A stretch of 64,000 nucleotides of DNA, from NCBI RefSeq assembly GCF_901000735.1, contig NC_081541.1, positions 24,739,743-24,803,742 on the forward strand, in the 5' to 3' direction. This DNA is from Corylus avellana (lineage: Eukaryota > Streptophyta > Magnoliopsida > Fagales > Betulaceae). Below the pieces are notes generated by a model that worked only from the letters and a program-made list of their open reading frames with translations, did not search any database and was not told the DNA's origin. This document shows positions 48,327-58,810 of the stretch, one piece after another (within the stretch, counting starts at the first letter, position 1; every line of letters begins with the position of its first letter). A program made the position numbers and the translations under genes.

Positions 48327-48490
48327 CCGAGTTGGGATTGTTGGCTTTTGGATGAAATTAACCATGTCAATTTCTAATGCATCACCTATATGTGACATGT
48401 TATTGAGTTTGAAATTAATTTCAAATTATTAGTTTAGGATGGCCAATTGAATCAAATTATTCACTAAAAATGTTTATTTCACTTTGTAGG

Positions 48491-51400
48491 ATGGCCAATT
48501 CAAGGTTATTGTTTGAGGTCCACCATGGTGGTAGATTCAACAGGACACTTGGATGTGAGTACGTGGGGGGTGATGTGACAGTACATACAGAGAGTGTTGA
48601 CCCTGATGAGTTGTCATATTTCGAATTGGAAGGCATATGTTGACATTATGGGTACAACTCGGGGGATTTAATCTTTTTTCAAGAACCTGGTAAAAGTTTA
48701 GTCAATGGCTTGCATTTGATTACATCTGACCATAATGTATTATTTATGGTTGCTAAGCACACTGGTCATAGTGTAGTTCACTTATTTGTTGTTTCTTTCG
48801 GAGAGGGTGTAGTTGATGAACAAGATGAGGAGGATGAAGATGACGACGGAGGGAGGGTTGACCCTAATGACTCTTGGTGGCGTGATAAGATTAGTGATGA
48901 TGAAGATCTTTTTGATGTAGATCTTGATGACATTGATAGTGGGGCTAGACCATCAAATACAAAACCAAATAGTCAGGAAGAGGAACAAGATGGGGATGAC
49001 AGAGGTGTTGAAGAGGGTGAGGATGCTATAGGCAATGAACATGATAGAGGTAATGACGAGGGTGAGGGTGATAGAGGTGATGAACATGATAATGATGAGG
49101 GTGATGGTGATGATGATAGAGGTGATGAACATGATAATGATGAAGGTGAGGGTGATGCTGGTGTTCTCGGAGGTGAAGGGGATAACAGTAGCCGTAATTT
49201 GAAGACGCCTTGTGACAGTGACGATGATGATGATGACAACTCCAAAATGGCTAGGAGTGATATACTTGCGTCGCCAGTCATCAGTGATGAAGATTGTGAA
49301 ACACAATCTGCACGTGTAGTCGACTTTCATGCTATGGATCTAGTGGATCCAGTCATTAAACTTGAGATAAAATTCTCAAACATTCAAATGTTTAGGGAAG
49401 CTGTGAGGGTGTACAATGTGAAGAGAGGAAAGGATGTCAAATTTACGAAAAATGAAACAATGAGGTGTGTAGCGGTATACAGGGATGCGAAATGTAAGTA
49501 CAGGGTGTATGGAAGGAAGATGCCTGATGAAGAATCATTTCAAGTAAGATCAGTACAGTCTAAACACATATGTGGTCGAAAATACCGAAACACCATTGTC
49601 AACTCTTTTTGGATAGCACAGAATCTCATTGACAAGTTTAGGATTCAGCCCAACATGCTGTTGGATGTAATCCAACATGAAGTGAAGGAGAAATGACGTG
49701 TTGATGTGAACCCAAGTATGATGTACAGAGCTAGGAGGAAGGCCAAACAAAGATTGTATGGGAATCTTGAGGACCAATATGGGAGGTTGTGGGACTATTG
49801 TGAAACCTTGAGGCATACTAATAGTGGAAGTTGTGTTGTTATGAAAGTTGACAGACCAAACCCAAATTTGCCTCCAAATTTTGGAAGACTATATATTTGT
49901 TTGGCAGCCATGAAGAAAGGCTTTTTGGAGGGTTGCAAGCCAATCATTGGGGTAGATGGGTGCTTCCTAAAATGACCATTCAAGGGCTAACTCCTTTCTG
50001 CAGTTGGAAGGGATGGGAACAACAACATGTACCCAATTGCCTTTGCGGTTGTCGAAGCCGAGGTTAAAGACAGCTGGATCTGGTTCCTTGAAACCCTTGT
50101 CTCTGATCTTGGTACCCATACCAGGCATGCTAGGCCTACATTCATTTCAGATCGACAGAAGGTAAATTGTTTTCTTGTTCACAACTTAAATATTCATGCA
50201 ATTTGTTTGACTATTGTTTTGGTAACATATATATATATTGTAGGGTCTAATGCCAGCTTTTGAGGTTGTTATGCCCATGGTTGATCACAAAATATGTGTT
50301 AGGCATTTATATGCCAACTTTAGAGACATTGGGGGGCATCGAGGGTTGGCACTGAAGGAATAGTTGTGGTCTGCAGCCTCTTCATACACAGAATATGAAT
50401 TCAATGATCAAATGGAAGAGTTGAAGAAGATGAATGAAGCCGCATATGAATATTTGAGTCAGGTTGACCCTAGTACATGGTCTAGGGCATGGTTTAGTGA
50501 CTACCCAAAGTGCGACCTCCTAGTCAACAACATCTATGAGTGTTTCAACTCATATATTTTGAAGGCTCGTGAGAAGCCCATGTTGACCATGTTGGAGATG
50601 ATACGGAAGAAGCTGATGCGGAGATATCAAGCTAAGAGGGAAGGGATAGAGAAATTGACTGGGAAGTTAACCCCTAGGATTGCTGCAAAGTTGGAAGAAA
50701 TTGGGTTACAAGCAATTGACTGCATTGCACAATATGCTGGTGATTCTATGTTTGAAGTTACTTGTCCGGATAATAGACAATATGTGGTAGACCTTGGTAG
50801 AAGAAGGTGTGGTTGTAGGCAGTGGAAAATTACTGGAATCCCATGTTCCCATGCAGTGACTGTTATACTCTATGATTGTGGGGACCCTGAAGACTATGTT
50901 GATGAGTGCTTTACTATTGAGGTCTACAAGAAGGCATATGCTCCAGTAATATACCCAATGCCCAATGAGGAACAGTGGATAAAAACAAGTCATGATAAAT
51001 TGGAGCCTCCAAGAGGAAGAATTGCCCCGGGTAGACCAAAGAAGCTAAGGAGAAGGGCACCCGATGAGAACAGGGACCTAAGAAATCCATATCGGATGAG
51101 GAAGTACGGAGCGCGAATGAAATGTGGGAAGTGTAACGGGGTTGGACACAATAAAAGGGCATGTCCAACCAATAGAAGTGAAGCATCTAATAGCAAGAAG
51201 TCGGATACACCAATTGTAAGTTTCTCATACATATAGCTCATATTTAATAAAGATATGTTTTATAATATTTATAGTTCGTTGTTATACATGATACTAAACT
51301 TGTTTTTGATGTTGTGTGTGCAGTCGCAAAGTATTGGGTTGAAAACACCTAAAGCGACAAAAGGCAAAGGCAAACAAACAATTGTGCAAAAGGTAGTGGA

Positions 51401-52810
51401 AGGAGTTCCTATTTACTTATATACATGGTAATATTGTGATACTAAGCCTATTTTCATTTTTATGTGTGCAGTCACATAGGGTTGGTTCTAGTACACCTAA
51501 AGTGAGCAAAGGCAAACAAAAAGTTTTGGAGAAGGTACTTGAAGGACTCCATATTTATTTACTTTTATACATGGTATGCTTGTGATACTAAATATATTTT
51601 TGTTCTTATGTGTGTAGTCACAAAGGGATGGTTCCAGTACACCTAAAGGGACCAAAGGGAAACAAAAAGTTACGGAGAAGGTACTTTAATTATTTCGTAT
51701 TATTGTATTTATTTTGTTAAGTGTTTTGGTATTATTGTAGTCCACCATTTAACAGGTTGTTGTTCCAATTGTGCTAAAACAAATTTTGTATTTTAGCAGG
51801 AAATGTCTTTACTTAGGAAATTGTGTGGTGGACTACTTGGTCCACAGTCAGCTACTGTTTTTAAGGTAGTTAAAAACAGTACCTCAAACAAATGATTTCT
51901 CTTTCTTTTTTTGTTTTGAACCCTCATAATTGTCTTTTATATAACTTATTTTTTGATTTGTTTTATTTTTCTTTTTTCTTTTTACATATAAAGAAGAAGG
52001 GCATATCAAAGAGCAAAGCATCTACAAGTGTTGGTGCACATTCCAAGAGAAAGGAAATCCACATCCCGCATCTTGTTGACGAGTGAGAGCACACCCCCCC
52101 CTCCCGGATTTGCCCATGTACGCAAAGATTTCCCACCCCCCGGGGGTGGTGTGGAAGAAAGAGTATCACCCCCCCTGCAGCTGCTGATGAAGAGGGCGTA
52201 TCACCTACAGCTGGAGTTGCTAATGAAGGCAAAGGCTCATCTCCACGTAGACCAGCTATACTTGAACATGGATTTGGTGCAGGCATTGAACTACCTCCAT
52301 CATGGGGTGAGCCACTTAGACCCTTAACATATGATCTAGATGATCTACTAGTTCCTAAGTTGTCCATAGGAGGGCCTGCAACAAGGACTCGCCATTCGGA
52401 TCGAATAGCTGGTATTTGTCACAGTTTTTCCAAAAAAAAACACTGGCCCAATACACATTGACTTAACTGAAGAGGACTATGAAACTGGAACTGCTGCAAG
52501 AAGAGGGCCATTGACTAGGGGTGGCCGAATTTCAGGATTTGTAAGAAAAGGCCCATTAACGAGAGGTGGTTCAACCGTATCAACTGCAACTAGGGGTGGG
52601 GCAGCAACGGGTGCTGCAGCCAGGGGTGGTGTACGCAGGGGTGGGGCAGCAAGGGGTGGTGGAACGCCGTCTGTGGCAAGCAAAGGTGGTGCAAATGCTT
52701 CTTCATCGTCAAACCAAGTGAAAGGCAAGCGCATTGTGACAACAGTAAAAAAAGGAATAGAAATTATGGAGGCCAAGAGGAAACGAAAAAATCTAGATTG
52801 GAAGCCATAG
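48491..52810 (+). pseudogene. MULE transposase (mudrA-type), multi-exon, several in-frame stops
   Basis: It starts MANSRLLFEVHHGGRFNRTL after a TTTGTAG acceptor. An N-terminal PB1-like part is followed by a long Asp/Glu-rich linker (about residues 110-260), then the MuDR DNA-binding region (FREAVRVYNVKRGKDVKFTK). The DDE core follows with IIGVDGCFLK, FISDRQK and NNIYECFNSY. A SWIM finger (CGCRQWKITGIPCSHAV) and a CCHC knuckle (CGKCNGVGHNKRAC) come next. Exon 1 ends 50161; exon 2 is 50244-51215. Small exons and a Gly/Arg-rich tail (GRISGFVRKGP...ending NLDWKP at 52807) follow. In-frame stops: TGA 48641, TGA 49694, TGA 49973, TAA 49988, TAG 50361. All lie in one open frame otherwise, so decay is by point changes, some compatible with C-to-T. 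Catalytic residues are still readable, but no functional protein is made. Confidence 0.88.
51324..51680 (+). repeat. Three tandemly duplicated small exons in the transposase tail
   Basis: Exons 51324-51392 (69 bases), 51472-51534 (63) and 51618-51680 (63) are each preceded by TGTGTGCAG or TGTGTAG and followed by GTA(G/C). They encode related peptides (SQSIGLKTPKATKGKGKQTI; SHRVGSSTPKVSKGKQKVLE; SQRDGSSTPKGTKGKQKVTE). The exon-plus-intron period is about 147 bases. All three are phase 0, so copy number can change without breaking the frame. Confidence 0.85.
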
Positions 52811-52894
52811 GCAGAGATGTTTTATATTTGTAAATTATTACGATGTTGGTTGTGGTATGTTAGGTGTTATGTATAATGACATGTAAATAGGTCG

Positions 52895-53300
52895 TTTTGG
52901 TTTGTTAGTTGCTAAGTTTAGTACAAGGATATGCTGTTTTGGTATGTTGGTTGCTAAGATTAGTACAATGACATGTTTTGCTATGTTGGTTGCTAAGATT
53001 AGTACAATGACATGTTTTGGTGTGCTGGTTGCTAAGTTTAGTACAATGACATGTTATTTTGGTATGTTGGTTGCTAAGTTTAGTACAATGGTATGCTGTT
53101 TTGGTGTGTTGGTTGCTAAGTTTAGTACAATGGTATGCTGTTTTGGTGTGTTGGTTGCTAAGTTTAGTACAATGGTTTAGTACAATGGTTTAGTACAATG
53201 GTATGCGGTTTTGGTGTGTTGGTTGCTAAGTTTAGTATAATGGTATGCTGTTTTTATGTTGGTTGCTAAGTCCAAAACAATGACATGTTTTGGTATGTAG
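52895..53300. repeat. Minisatellite 1, about 40-bp unit, 9 copies
   Basis: The unit core GTTGGTTGCTAAGTTTAGTA followed by CAATG(G/A)(T/C)ATG repeats from 52905 to about 53280. One 13-base sub-repeat (TTTAGTACAATGG) is tripled near 53163-53200. It lies just after the transposase stop. The repeated peptide that can be translated here is not a gene. Confidence 0.95.
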
Positions 53301-54130
53301 TTTGCGTATTGTTATTGTATGAGGAAATTTGAATGTAATTTACAGTAGGGGTATTATTTTAGGTATGTTGTGTTGGTATGATGAAATTTGAATGTAATTT
53401 GCAGCTTTGGTATTATTTTAGGTATGTTGTGTTGGTATGAGGAAATTTGAATGTAATTTGCAGCTTTGGTATTATTTTAGGTATGTTGTGTTGGTATGAG
53501 GATATTTCAATGTAATTTGCAGCTTTGATATTATTTTAGGTATGTTGTGTTGGTATGAGGATATTTCAATGTAATTTATATTTGAATGTAATTTACAGCA
53601 GGGGTATTATTTTTGTTATGTTGTGTTGGTATGAGGAAATTTGAATGTAATTTGCAGCTTTAGTATTATTTTAGGTATGTTGTGTTGGTATGAGAAAATT
53701 TGAATGTAATTTGCAGCTTTGGTATTATTTTAGGTATGTTGTGTTGGTATGAGGATATTTCAATGTAATTTGCAGCTTTGATATTATTTTAGGTATGTTG
53801 TGTTGGTATGAGGATATTTCAATGTAATTTATATTTGAATGTAATTTACAGCAGATGTATTATTTTTGGTATGTTGTGTTGGTATGAGGATGTTTGAATG
53901 TAATTTACATCTTTGGTATTATTTTTGGTAGATTGTTTTGGTATGAGGATATTGCAATGGTAATGTAAAGCTTGATAATTTTTTTCGTTTATTGATTCCG
54001 TATGAGGATATTTCAATGTAATGTAAAGCTTGAAAATTTTTGGTCTATTGTTTTTGTATGAGGATATTTCAATGTAATGTACAGCTTTTGTATTATTTTT
54101 GGTATATTGTTTTTATATGAGTATCTTTAA
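53301..54130. repeat. Minisatellite 2, about 59-bp unit with a 253-bp higher-order period
   Basis: The unit core is GGTATGTTGTGTTGGTATGA, then GGAAATTTGAATGTAATTTG and CAGCTTTGGTATTATTTTA. Four units plus a short insert (ATTTATATTTGAATGTAATT) form a block at about 53361-53614. The block is repeated at about 53615-53867, and more diverged units run on to 54130. Confidence 0.93.
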
Positions 54131-54894
54131 TCAAATTTATACCTTTGGTAGTTTTCGTATGTTGTTTTCGTTTGAGGATCTTTATTGAAAGGTGTTGAAC
54201 ACAATAAGGTCTTCAACACTATATCGTGTACTACATACTCGTTGGAAGGTCTTGAACACACCTCCCCCTAATCTTCAACACAATAATGCAATATAAATCG
54301 CACTTGGGACTAATGGAGTTAAACTAGGGTTGAGGTCAAATTTAGGGTTTACGATTTAACCCTAAACCCTTAAACTAAACAAATCCCACATGGGACTAAT
54401 GCCTTTTAACTAAACAAATCTCACGTGGGACTAATGGAATTGCAAATTCATGATCAAACACGGACTAATACCTGTAAAACAAAATAACTCCGATTAAATA
54501 AACCCTGATTTATGGAAAGCTTCTAAGGTTTAGCTTATACGCTTAGGGTCGACGCGTGGCAACAACATATTGCTCATAACCCAAAAAATGAAAAATAAAA
54601 AATAAAAAATTGAAAAAAATCCACCAAACAACACATGACACTAATGTATTTAAAGTGAACAAATCCCTATGAGACTAATGGATTCATTATCCAACATATC
54701 GACTAATGTCTTTAACAAAATAACTTCACATACGACTACATAGTTCTATCATACTACACATTGGTAAATATATTAACATATCATAAAACCACAACAAAAA
54801 ACTACACCACGATCCACCAGCTCAACTATGACGACCAACCTCAGGATAGCATCACACGACCTAATTTGCAGACGTGGTGACCATTGGGAATGTA

Positions 54895-55520
54895 TCAAAA
54901 TAACAACATGAATAATGCACACATCATTACCATCCATGAACATACAATGATTGTAAGGTAATTCTTCTTCATTACATTCATCTTTATGTCCATAATCTCG
55001 AGTTGTTTACGATACTGAGATATTTCATTCAGCAGTTGTTCCTTCATATGCCGAGCTTCACTCTCCATTTCTGCCTTCAGCTGCACGATTTTTTTCTCAT
55101 GTTCTGCTCTCACCTTCCCAACTTCAACTTCAACCAATGTTTGTGCCTTTGATGCAAACGATGTACCACCTTCTTACAAAAGGATCACATTTTAGGATCA
55201 AGCCATTCAAAGAAACCACAGTCTTGGTTAATCTACAAAACACATTACAACTAACAATTACCAATCGAAAGTAATTGAATAAACTAAACAAAAGCAGTAA
55301 ACAATGACAGTTCATATATTGATTACATAAAATATCAAGTACTTGCCTTCCAGTTTTCGCAACTCAGAAACCTCCTTCCAAAGTTTTTCTCAGTGTTAGC
55401 TGTTTTGACAATAGTCGGCCGCTCGCAGAAGCAAACACACTGCACCGCAGATGAACTATTGCTATGAGCTGAACCAAATGAGCTTCCAAATGAGCTTGCA
55501 CCTTCATTTGAGGTATCCAT
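54895..55520 (-). pseudogene. GRF zinc-finger / coiled-coil / membrane-anchor gene inside the MULE
   Basis: Exon 1 (55520-55347) starts MDTSNEGASSFGSSFGS and has the first half of a GRF zinc finger: CVCFCERPTIVKT...GRRFLSCENWK. It ends at a GC donor (AAG|GCAAGT). Exon 2 starts at 55232 after TTTGTAG and continues INQDCGFFEWLDPKM, the conserved FFEW end of the GRF finger, then meets TGA. In another frame the sequence continues as a charged coiled coil (EHEKKIVQLKAEMESEARHM) and a C-terminal hydrophobic segment (LTIIVCSWMVMMCALFMLLF). GRF fingers bind single-stranded DNA or RNA in known proteins. The break between the finger and the coil suggests a pseudogene, unless an exon is mis-assigned. 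It is transcribed toward the transposase gene. Confidence 0.7.
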
Positions 55521-56489
55521 TCTACATGATATAGTAATACATAATTAGTCCGCTTCCACATTTGTTTTATTGTTGATCACATTTCAAATGGGTAATAATG
55601 CATGCATGTGACCAACGTATTCTGAAACCTACGCTATTCTTTTTTTGGGAAAATAATTAGAGAAGGAGAAGAGTGTAGGAAGCTTATTTCAGCCTGGGTT
55701 TCAGACTTACATTGTTCAGCTTTGGCTGCTCCTCTCCTTATTTAATTAATTAGGTAGCATTTTATTAACTACTACCTCAGACCATAGAAAATAACCACGG
55801 CCAACCAAGCTACAAGTGCTTACAACCGTTCATCCATTAATCGTTGTAGCATGAAAAAGTAATGTTTATTGGAAGCTAAACCATAATAAAGAAGAATAAA
55901 TAAGAGGCATATAATATTCCCCTAAACAAAAACAACCCTAATCAATATTCCAACAAAACTCCCAATTTTTTCTCTACACAAAACCCTAAAACATTAGATG
56001 ATCTAATATTTTGAAATCTAAAGATACCTCTTAAGAAATGGCGAAGAGAGGAGATGGCGAACTTTTGGACTTCGTTGCTGTCACTGGGCTAGGAGCACGA
56101 GATCCTGGAACTTTCTTCTTCACCTTGTCGTGCTTCCGTGGGGGTGTGTGGGTTTGTTTGGAGTGAAAATGTCGAGCAACGTGTGTGGGTGGGGTTGAAA
56201 AGGGGAGGGTCATCGTGTAATATTATTGAGGGCAAAATTGGAAGGTTTTGAGTGAAAAAGTCACGTGAGGAGCACGTGCGTCGAGTTCCGTCCATTTAGA
56301 CAGAAAAAACAAACGGAGGGTTTAAATTATCAAATTTTGAAACTTCAGGGGGGTAAATTGCCAATTTTTGAATTTCGGGGTTAAAATTGCAAAACCCCTG
56401 AAACTTTAGGGGGTAAACTGCATTTTCCCTTATTTTTTTTTTTAAAAAAGAAGTAGTGATGGTGGGTCACAAACCCTCCATGGGTCACC

Positions 56490-56877
56490 ATGTCGCCGCC
56501 ACACACTTCTCGGCCTCTGCTTCTTCCTCTCCCTTCTCTCCGGTGTAATATCCAACGAGCTCCAAATCCTCATGAAACTCAAATCCGCGCTTCAGGGCTC
56601 AACCACCGACGTTTTCAGTTCATGGGAACTCCTCCAATCCGTGCAATTTCACCGGAATCACTTGCAACTTAGACAATTTGGTCATAGAAATCGAGCTTCC
56701 AAACAAAAACTTGACAGGGACTGTTCCTCTGGATTCCATATGCTAGCTCCAATCGCTGGAAAGGCTCTCCTCGGGGTTCAACCTCTTGCACAGTCCAATC
56801 ACAGAGGACTTGAAAAACTGCGTGAATTTGCAATATTTGGACTTGGCAAACAATTTCTTCAATGGCTCTGTGACCCA
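56490..56877 (+). pseudogene. HAIKU2/RLK7-like LRR receptor kinase, 5' fragment captured in the CACTA
   Basis: Frames together give a signal peptide, the LRR N-terminal cap and the first LRRs: LSLLSGVISNELQILMKLKS, SSWELLQSV then CNFTGITCNLDNLVIEIELP, NKNLTGTVPLDSIC, LQSLERLSSGFNLLHSPITE, DLKNCVNLQYLDLANNFFNG. A 2-base deletion (about 56642) shifts the frame, CAG has become TAG in 'SIC*LQSL' (56742-56744), and the leader is also shifted. The intronless 5' end of an LRR-RLK stops abruptly about 100 bases before the CACTA right terminus and lies outside the MULE. The family acts in peptide signalling and seed growth; this piece is dead. Confidence 0.8.
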
Positions 56878-58336
56878 CAAAAAAATTGGACTGCGTGATA
56901 CAATTTGGTTGAAGGTGTGAGCCAATCCCGTTGGTAAATGAGCCACCCATGTGACCCTTCGTTTTTTGTAGTGATTGTTTGTGTGGCCACCATTAGTAGA
57001 GAGGTGGTTGTGTGGCCATTTTGCTCTGGTTGGAATACACACCTACCCCTCATTTGGCGGGTTTGTGCGGTCTCCCTTGACTTATAGCATGTGGCGGCTG
57101 CGCGTACGTGATCACTTTCGACCACAATAGAGGTGGTTGTATACTTGTATGGCCTTTTTACTGCGTGGCCAACTTTGACCGGGACAAAGGTGGTCATGCA
57201 ATTATCTCTCTTTTGTGGTTATAAAGTCACTATTTTTTCTTTTAAAATATATATATATAGTTTTTTAATATTTTTAAATAGTAAGTTAGCCTCTACATGG
57301 ATAGAGTTTTCTTCTAAACCCTACGTCTGGAAAAATAACATGTATTACTTTGCATATGAAAAACATGTGCTTTTTTTAATTGCAAAGACAAAGTTGAAAG
57401 TTTTTTAATTAGAAAGTCGTATAGTTGGAGCAAATGCTTTCGCTCGAGTGGCCTTCAAGCAAAGGCTAATTGATCCCTCAAGTACTTATTGAATCACAAG
57501 TACCATCTCCTAGAACATTCTTCCTGTGCTCAAAATTTTCCATGAAGCTGTTGGAAATATGATCTACATAGATCAATTGTGGACTTCTATTGGGCTTGGG
57601 ATGCATCTCCTTATTGTGCTTTGAGAGTCCCCAAAACTCCATGATATATATCATTGGTCTAATTACATATAGGTTAGGCCATTGTCTCTCGATGATGAAA
57701 TTTAGGTTGGGCCATCGACCTTCTATATATAATGTGAACCATCGATCCAATAAAGTGTAGGTTGGGCCATCGGCCCTCCATGTTAAAATTTAGGATGATC
57801 CATTAGCCCTCCATGATAAAATGTAGTTTAGACTAGCAATTCTCAATGATAAAGTGTAGGCTGAGCGGTGGAAACCATATAAGCCTTTTTCGTTGACATT
57901 TTGGCCCAAAATTATAGTCCAATTCGAATTGACCTTCTCTAACAGGAGGAGCAAAAAAAAATTGGCCCCCAACAATAGGGTATATACTTTGAAAATCCAA
58001 AGGCCTGATCAATTGCTTTTAAAAAGAAAAAGGAAGAAGACAAAAAGTAAACGATCAAATATTTGATCACTTATTAGTTCCAACAGTATTACAAGCTATA
58101 GCATACGGCTTACTACTTATATATTCTGCATTATAAGCCTGCAGACAACATAGTTTTTTATTTTTATTTTTATTTTTTCCTAGTGAAATACAAAGCCAAA
58201 GACAATGGGATACAAAAGAGGTTGCTATTATTCAACTTCATAAATAAATGAATAAGGTAGCAGCACGACATTAACACTCCCCATGCATGCCTGCATATTT
58301 TGCTTTAATTCAGATCCTCCCACTACACAACACCAG

Positions 58337-58496
58337 TCTTCTGCTTCATCGCTCCTTCCACAACTGGCGCCATCGCCACTCCTTGATTCTGCATGTGTAT
58401 GTTCCCATGCCTTCCTATTCATATATATATATAACAAAACCAATCGTTCATTCATAACCCATTAAACTAAACATTTAGTTTCAATTGTATTTCAAT

Positions 58497-58560
<64 letters not shown>

Positions 58561-58786
58561 ATATTACCAACAGACATGTCAAAATTAAACCACGGTTTTT
58601 GAGCTTACGGTACTCTTGGCACAAGGCACAATGAAGGCAGAAAAAAATGAACACAGCAATCCCAACATGGGCTCTCCTGCAACATATATTGTCTTTGCAG
58701 TTTAGATCAATAATAACACGAGTAACAGAAACCACAACTAGTGAAAGCATTGATCAAGTAAAACAGGGCCGCGTTTGCACCGCAGG
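58337..58786 (-). pseudogene. PLAC8 / PCR-like pseudogene (exons 3 and 4 only)
   Basis: The exon-3 copy (58786 to about 58568) still reads CGAN-ALFYL, then YSCYY followed by a stop where the intact gene has Arg (TGA for CGA-type codon), then [21 protein letters not shown] one-base change in an A/T run shifts the frame before the CALCQEY region. The exon-4 copy (58414-58337) reads [20 protein letters not shown]. Exons 1 and 2 are missing: similarity ends near 58810. It is the decayed duplicate of the gene at 34152-36108. Confidence 0.85.
58500..58558. repeat. (TA)n(GA)n microsatellite
   Basis: A TA run at 58499-58529 followed by GA units, in the intron between pseudo-exons 3 and 4 of the PLAC8 pseudogene. 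Confidence 0.9.
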
Positions 58787-58810
58787 CTGAAAATTTTCAC
58801 AAATAGACAT

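Larger units (their letters stand above)
46588..56429. mobile_element. MuDR/MULE-type transposon, 9.84 kb, two convergent genes
   Basis: Terminal inverted repeats of about 323 bases (46588-46910 and 56108-56429) start GGGAAAATGCAGTTTACCC and are about 95 per cent alike. A mudrA-type gene runs rightward from the left TIR (48491 onward). A GRF zinc-finger gene runs leftward from the right TIR (55520-54895). Two minisatellites lie between their 3' ends. This is the same layout as maize MuDR, but the second gene is not mudrB. A 9-base target duplication is not seen (ATTAGATAG versus TTATTTTTT), so the flanks have changed or the insertion was irregular. The element is nested in the CACTA element. 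Confidence 0.88.
41750..56973. mobile_element. CACTA-type composite transposon, 15.2 kb, with paralogous empty site
   Basis: The left end CACTAAAAAAAAGGGT and the right end ACCCTTCGTTTTTTGTAGTG are inverse (CACTACAAAAAACGAAGGGT). A 3-base duplication ATT (41747-41749, 56974-56976) flanks the element, as expected for CACTA/EnSpm. The left flank is importin-downstream sequence and the right flank is the PLAC8-side spacer. Copy 1 has the two joined as GTGATTGTGTGG at 32952-32965, so both ends are confirmed. No CACTA transposase is visible. Contents: a palindromic subterminal array, a MITE, a foldback element, a MULE (46588-56429) and a receptor-kinase fragment. Confidence 0.88.
56974..58810. repeat. 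Host block copy 2, right part (PLAC8-side spacer and pseudogene)
   Basis: Collinear with 32955-35100. Shared words include GTTGGAGCAAA(C/T)GCTTTC, TCAAGTACTT(G/A)(C/T)TGAATCA, AAGTACCATCTCCT, CAATTGTGGACTT and CCAAAACTCCATGATAT. The 'GGCCATCG' motif region is expanded here into several 45-base units (57655-57860). Some 80-85 per cent alike by eye. Confidence 0.85.

Noticed and set aside
48953..49330. Antisense ORFs rich in Ile/Thr or Ser/Pro
   Set aside because: Shadows of the Asp/Glu-rich linker of the transposase on the other strand.
52902..53180. ORF with a repeated peptide (MLVAKFSTM...)
   Set aside because: It is the translation of a minisatellite, with no start context or homology.
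54340..54372. TTTAGGGTTTA / CCCTAAACCCTT words, telomere-like
   Set aside because: Only one or two isolated units, not a tandem array.
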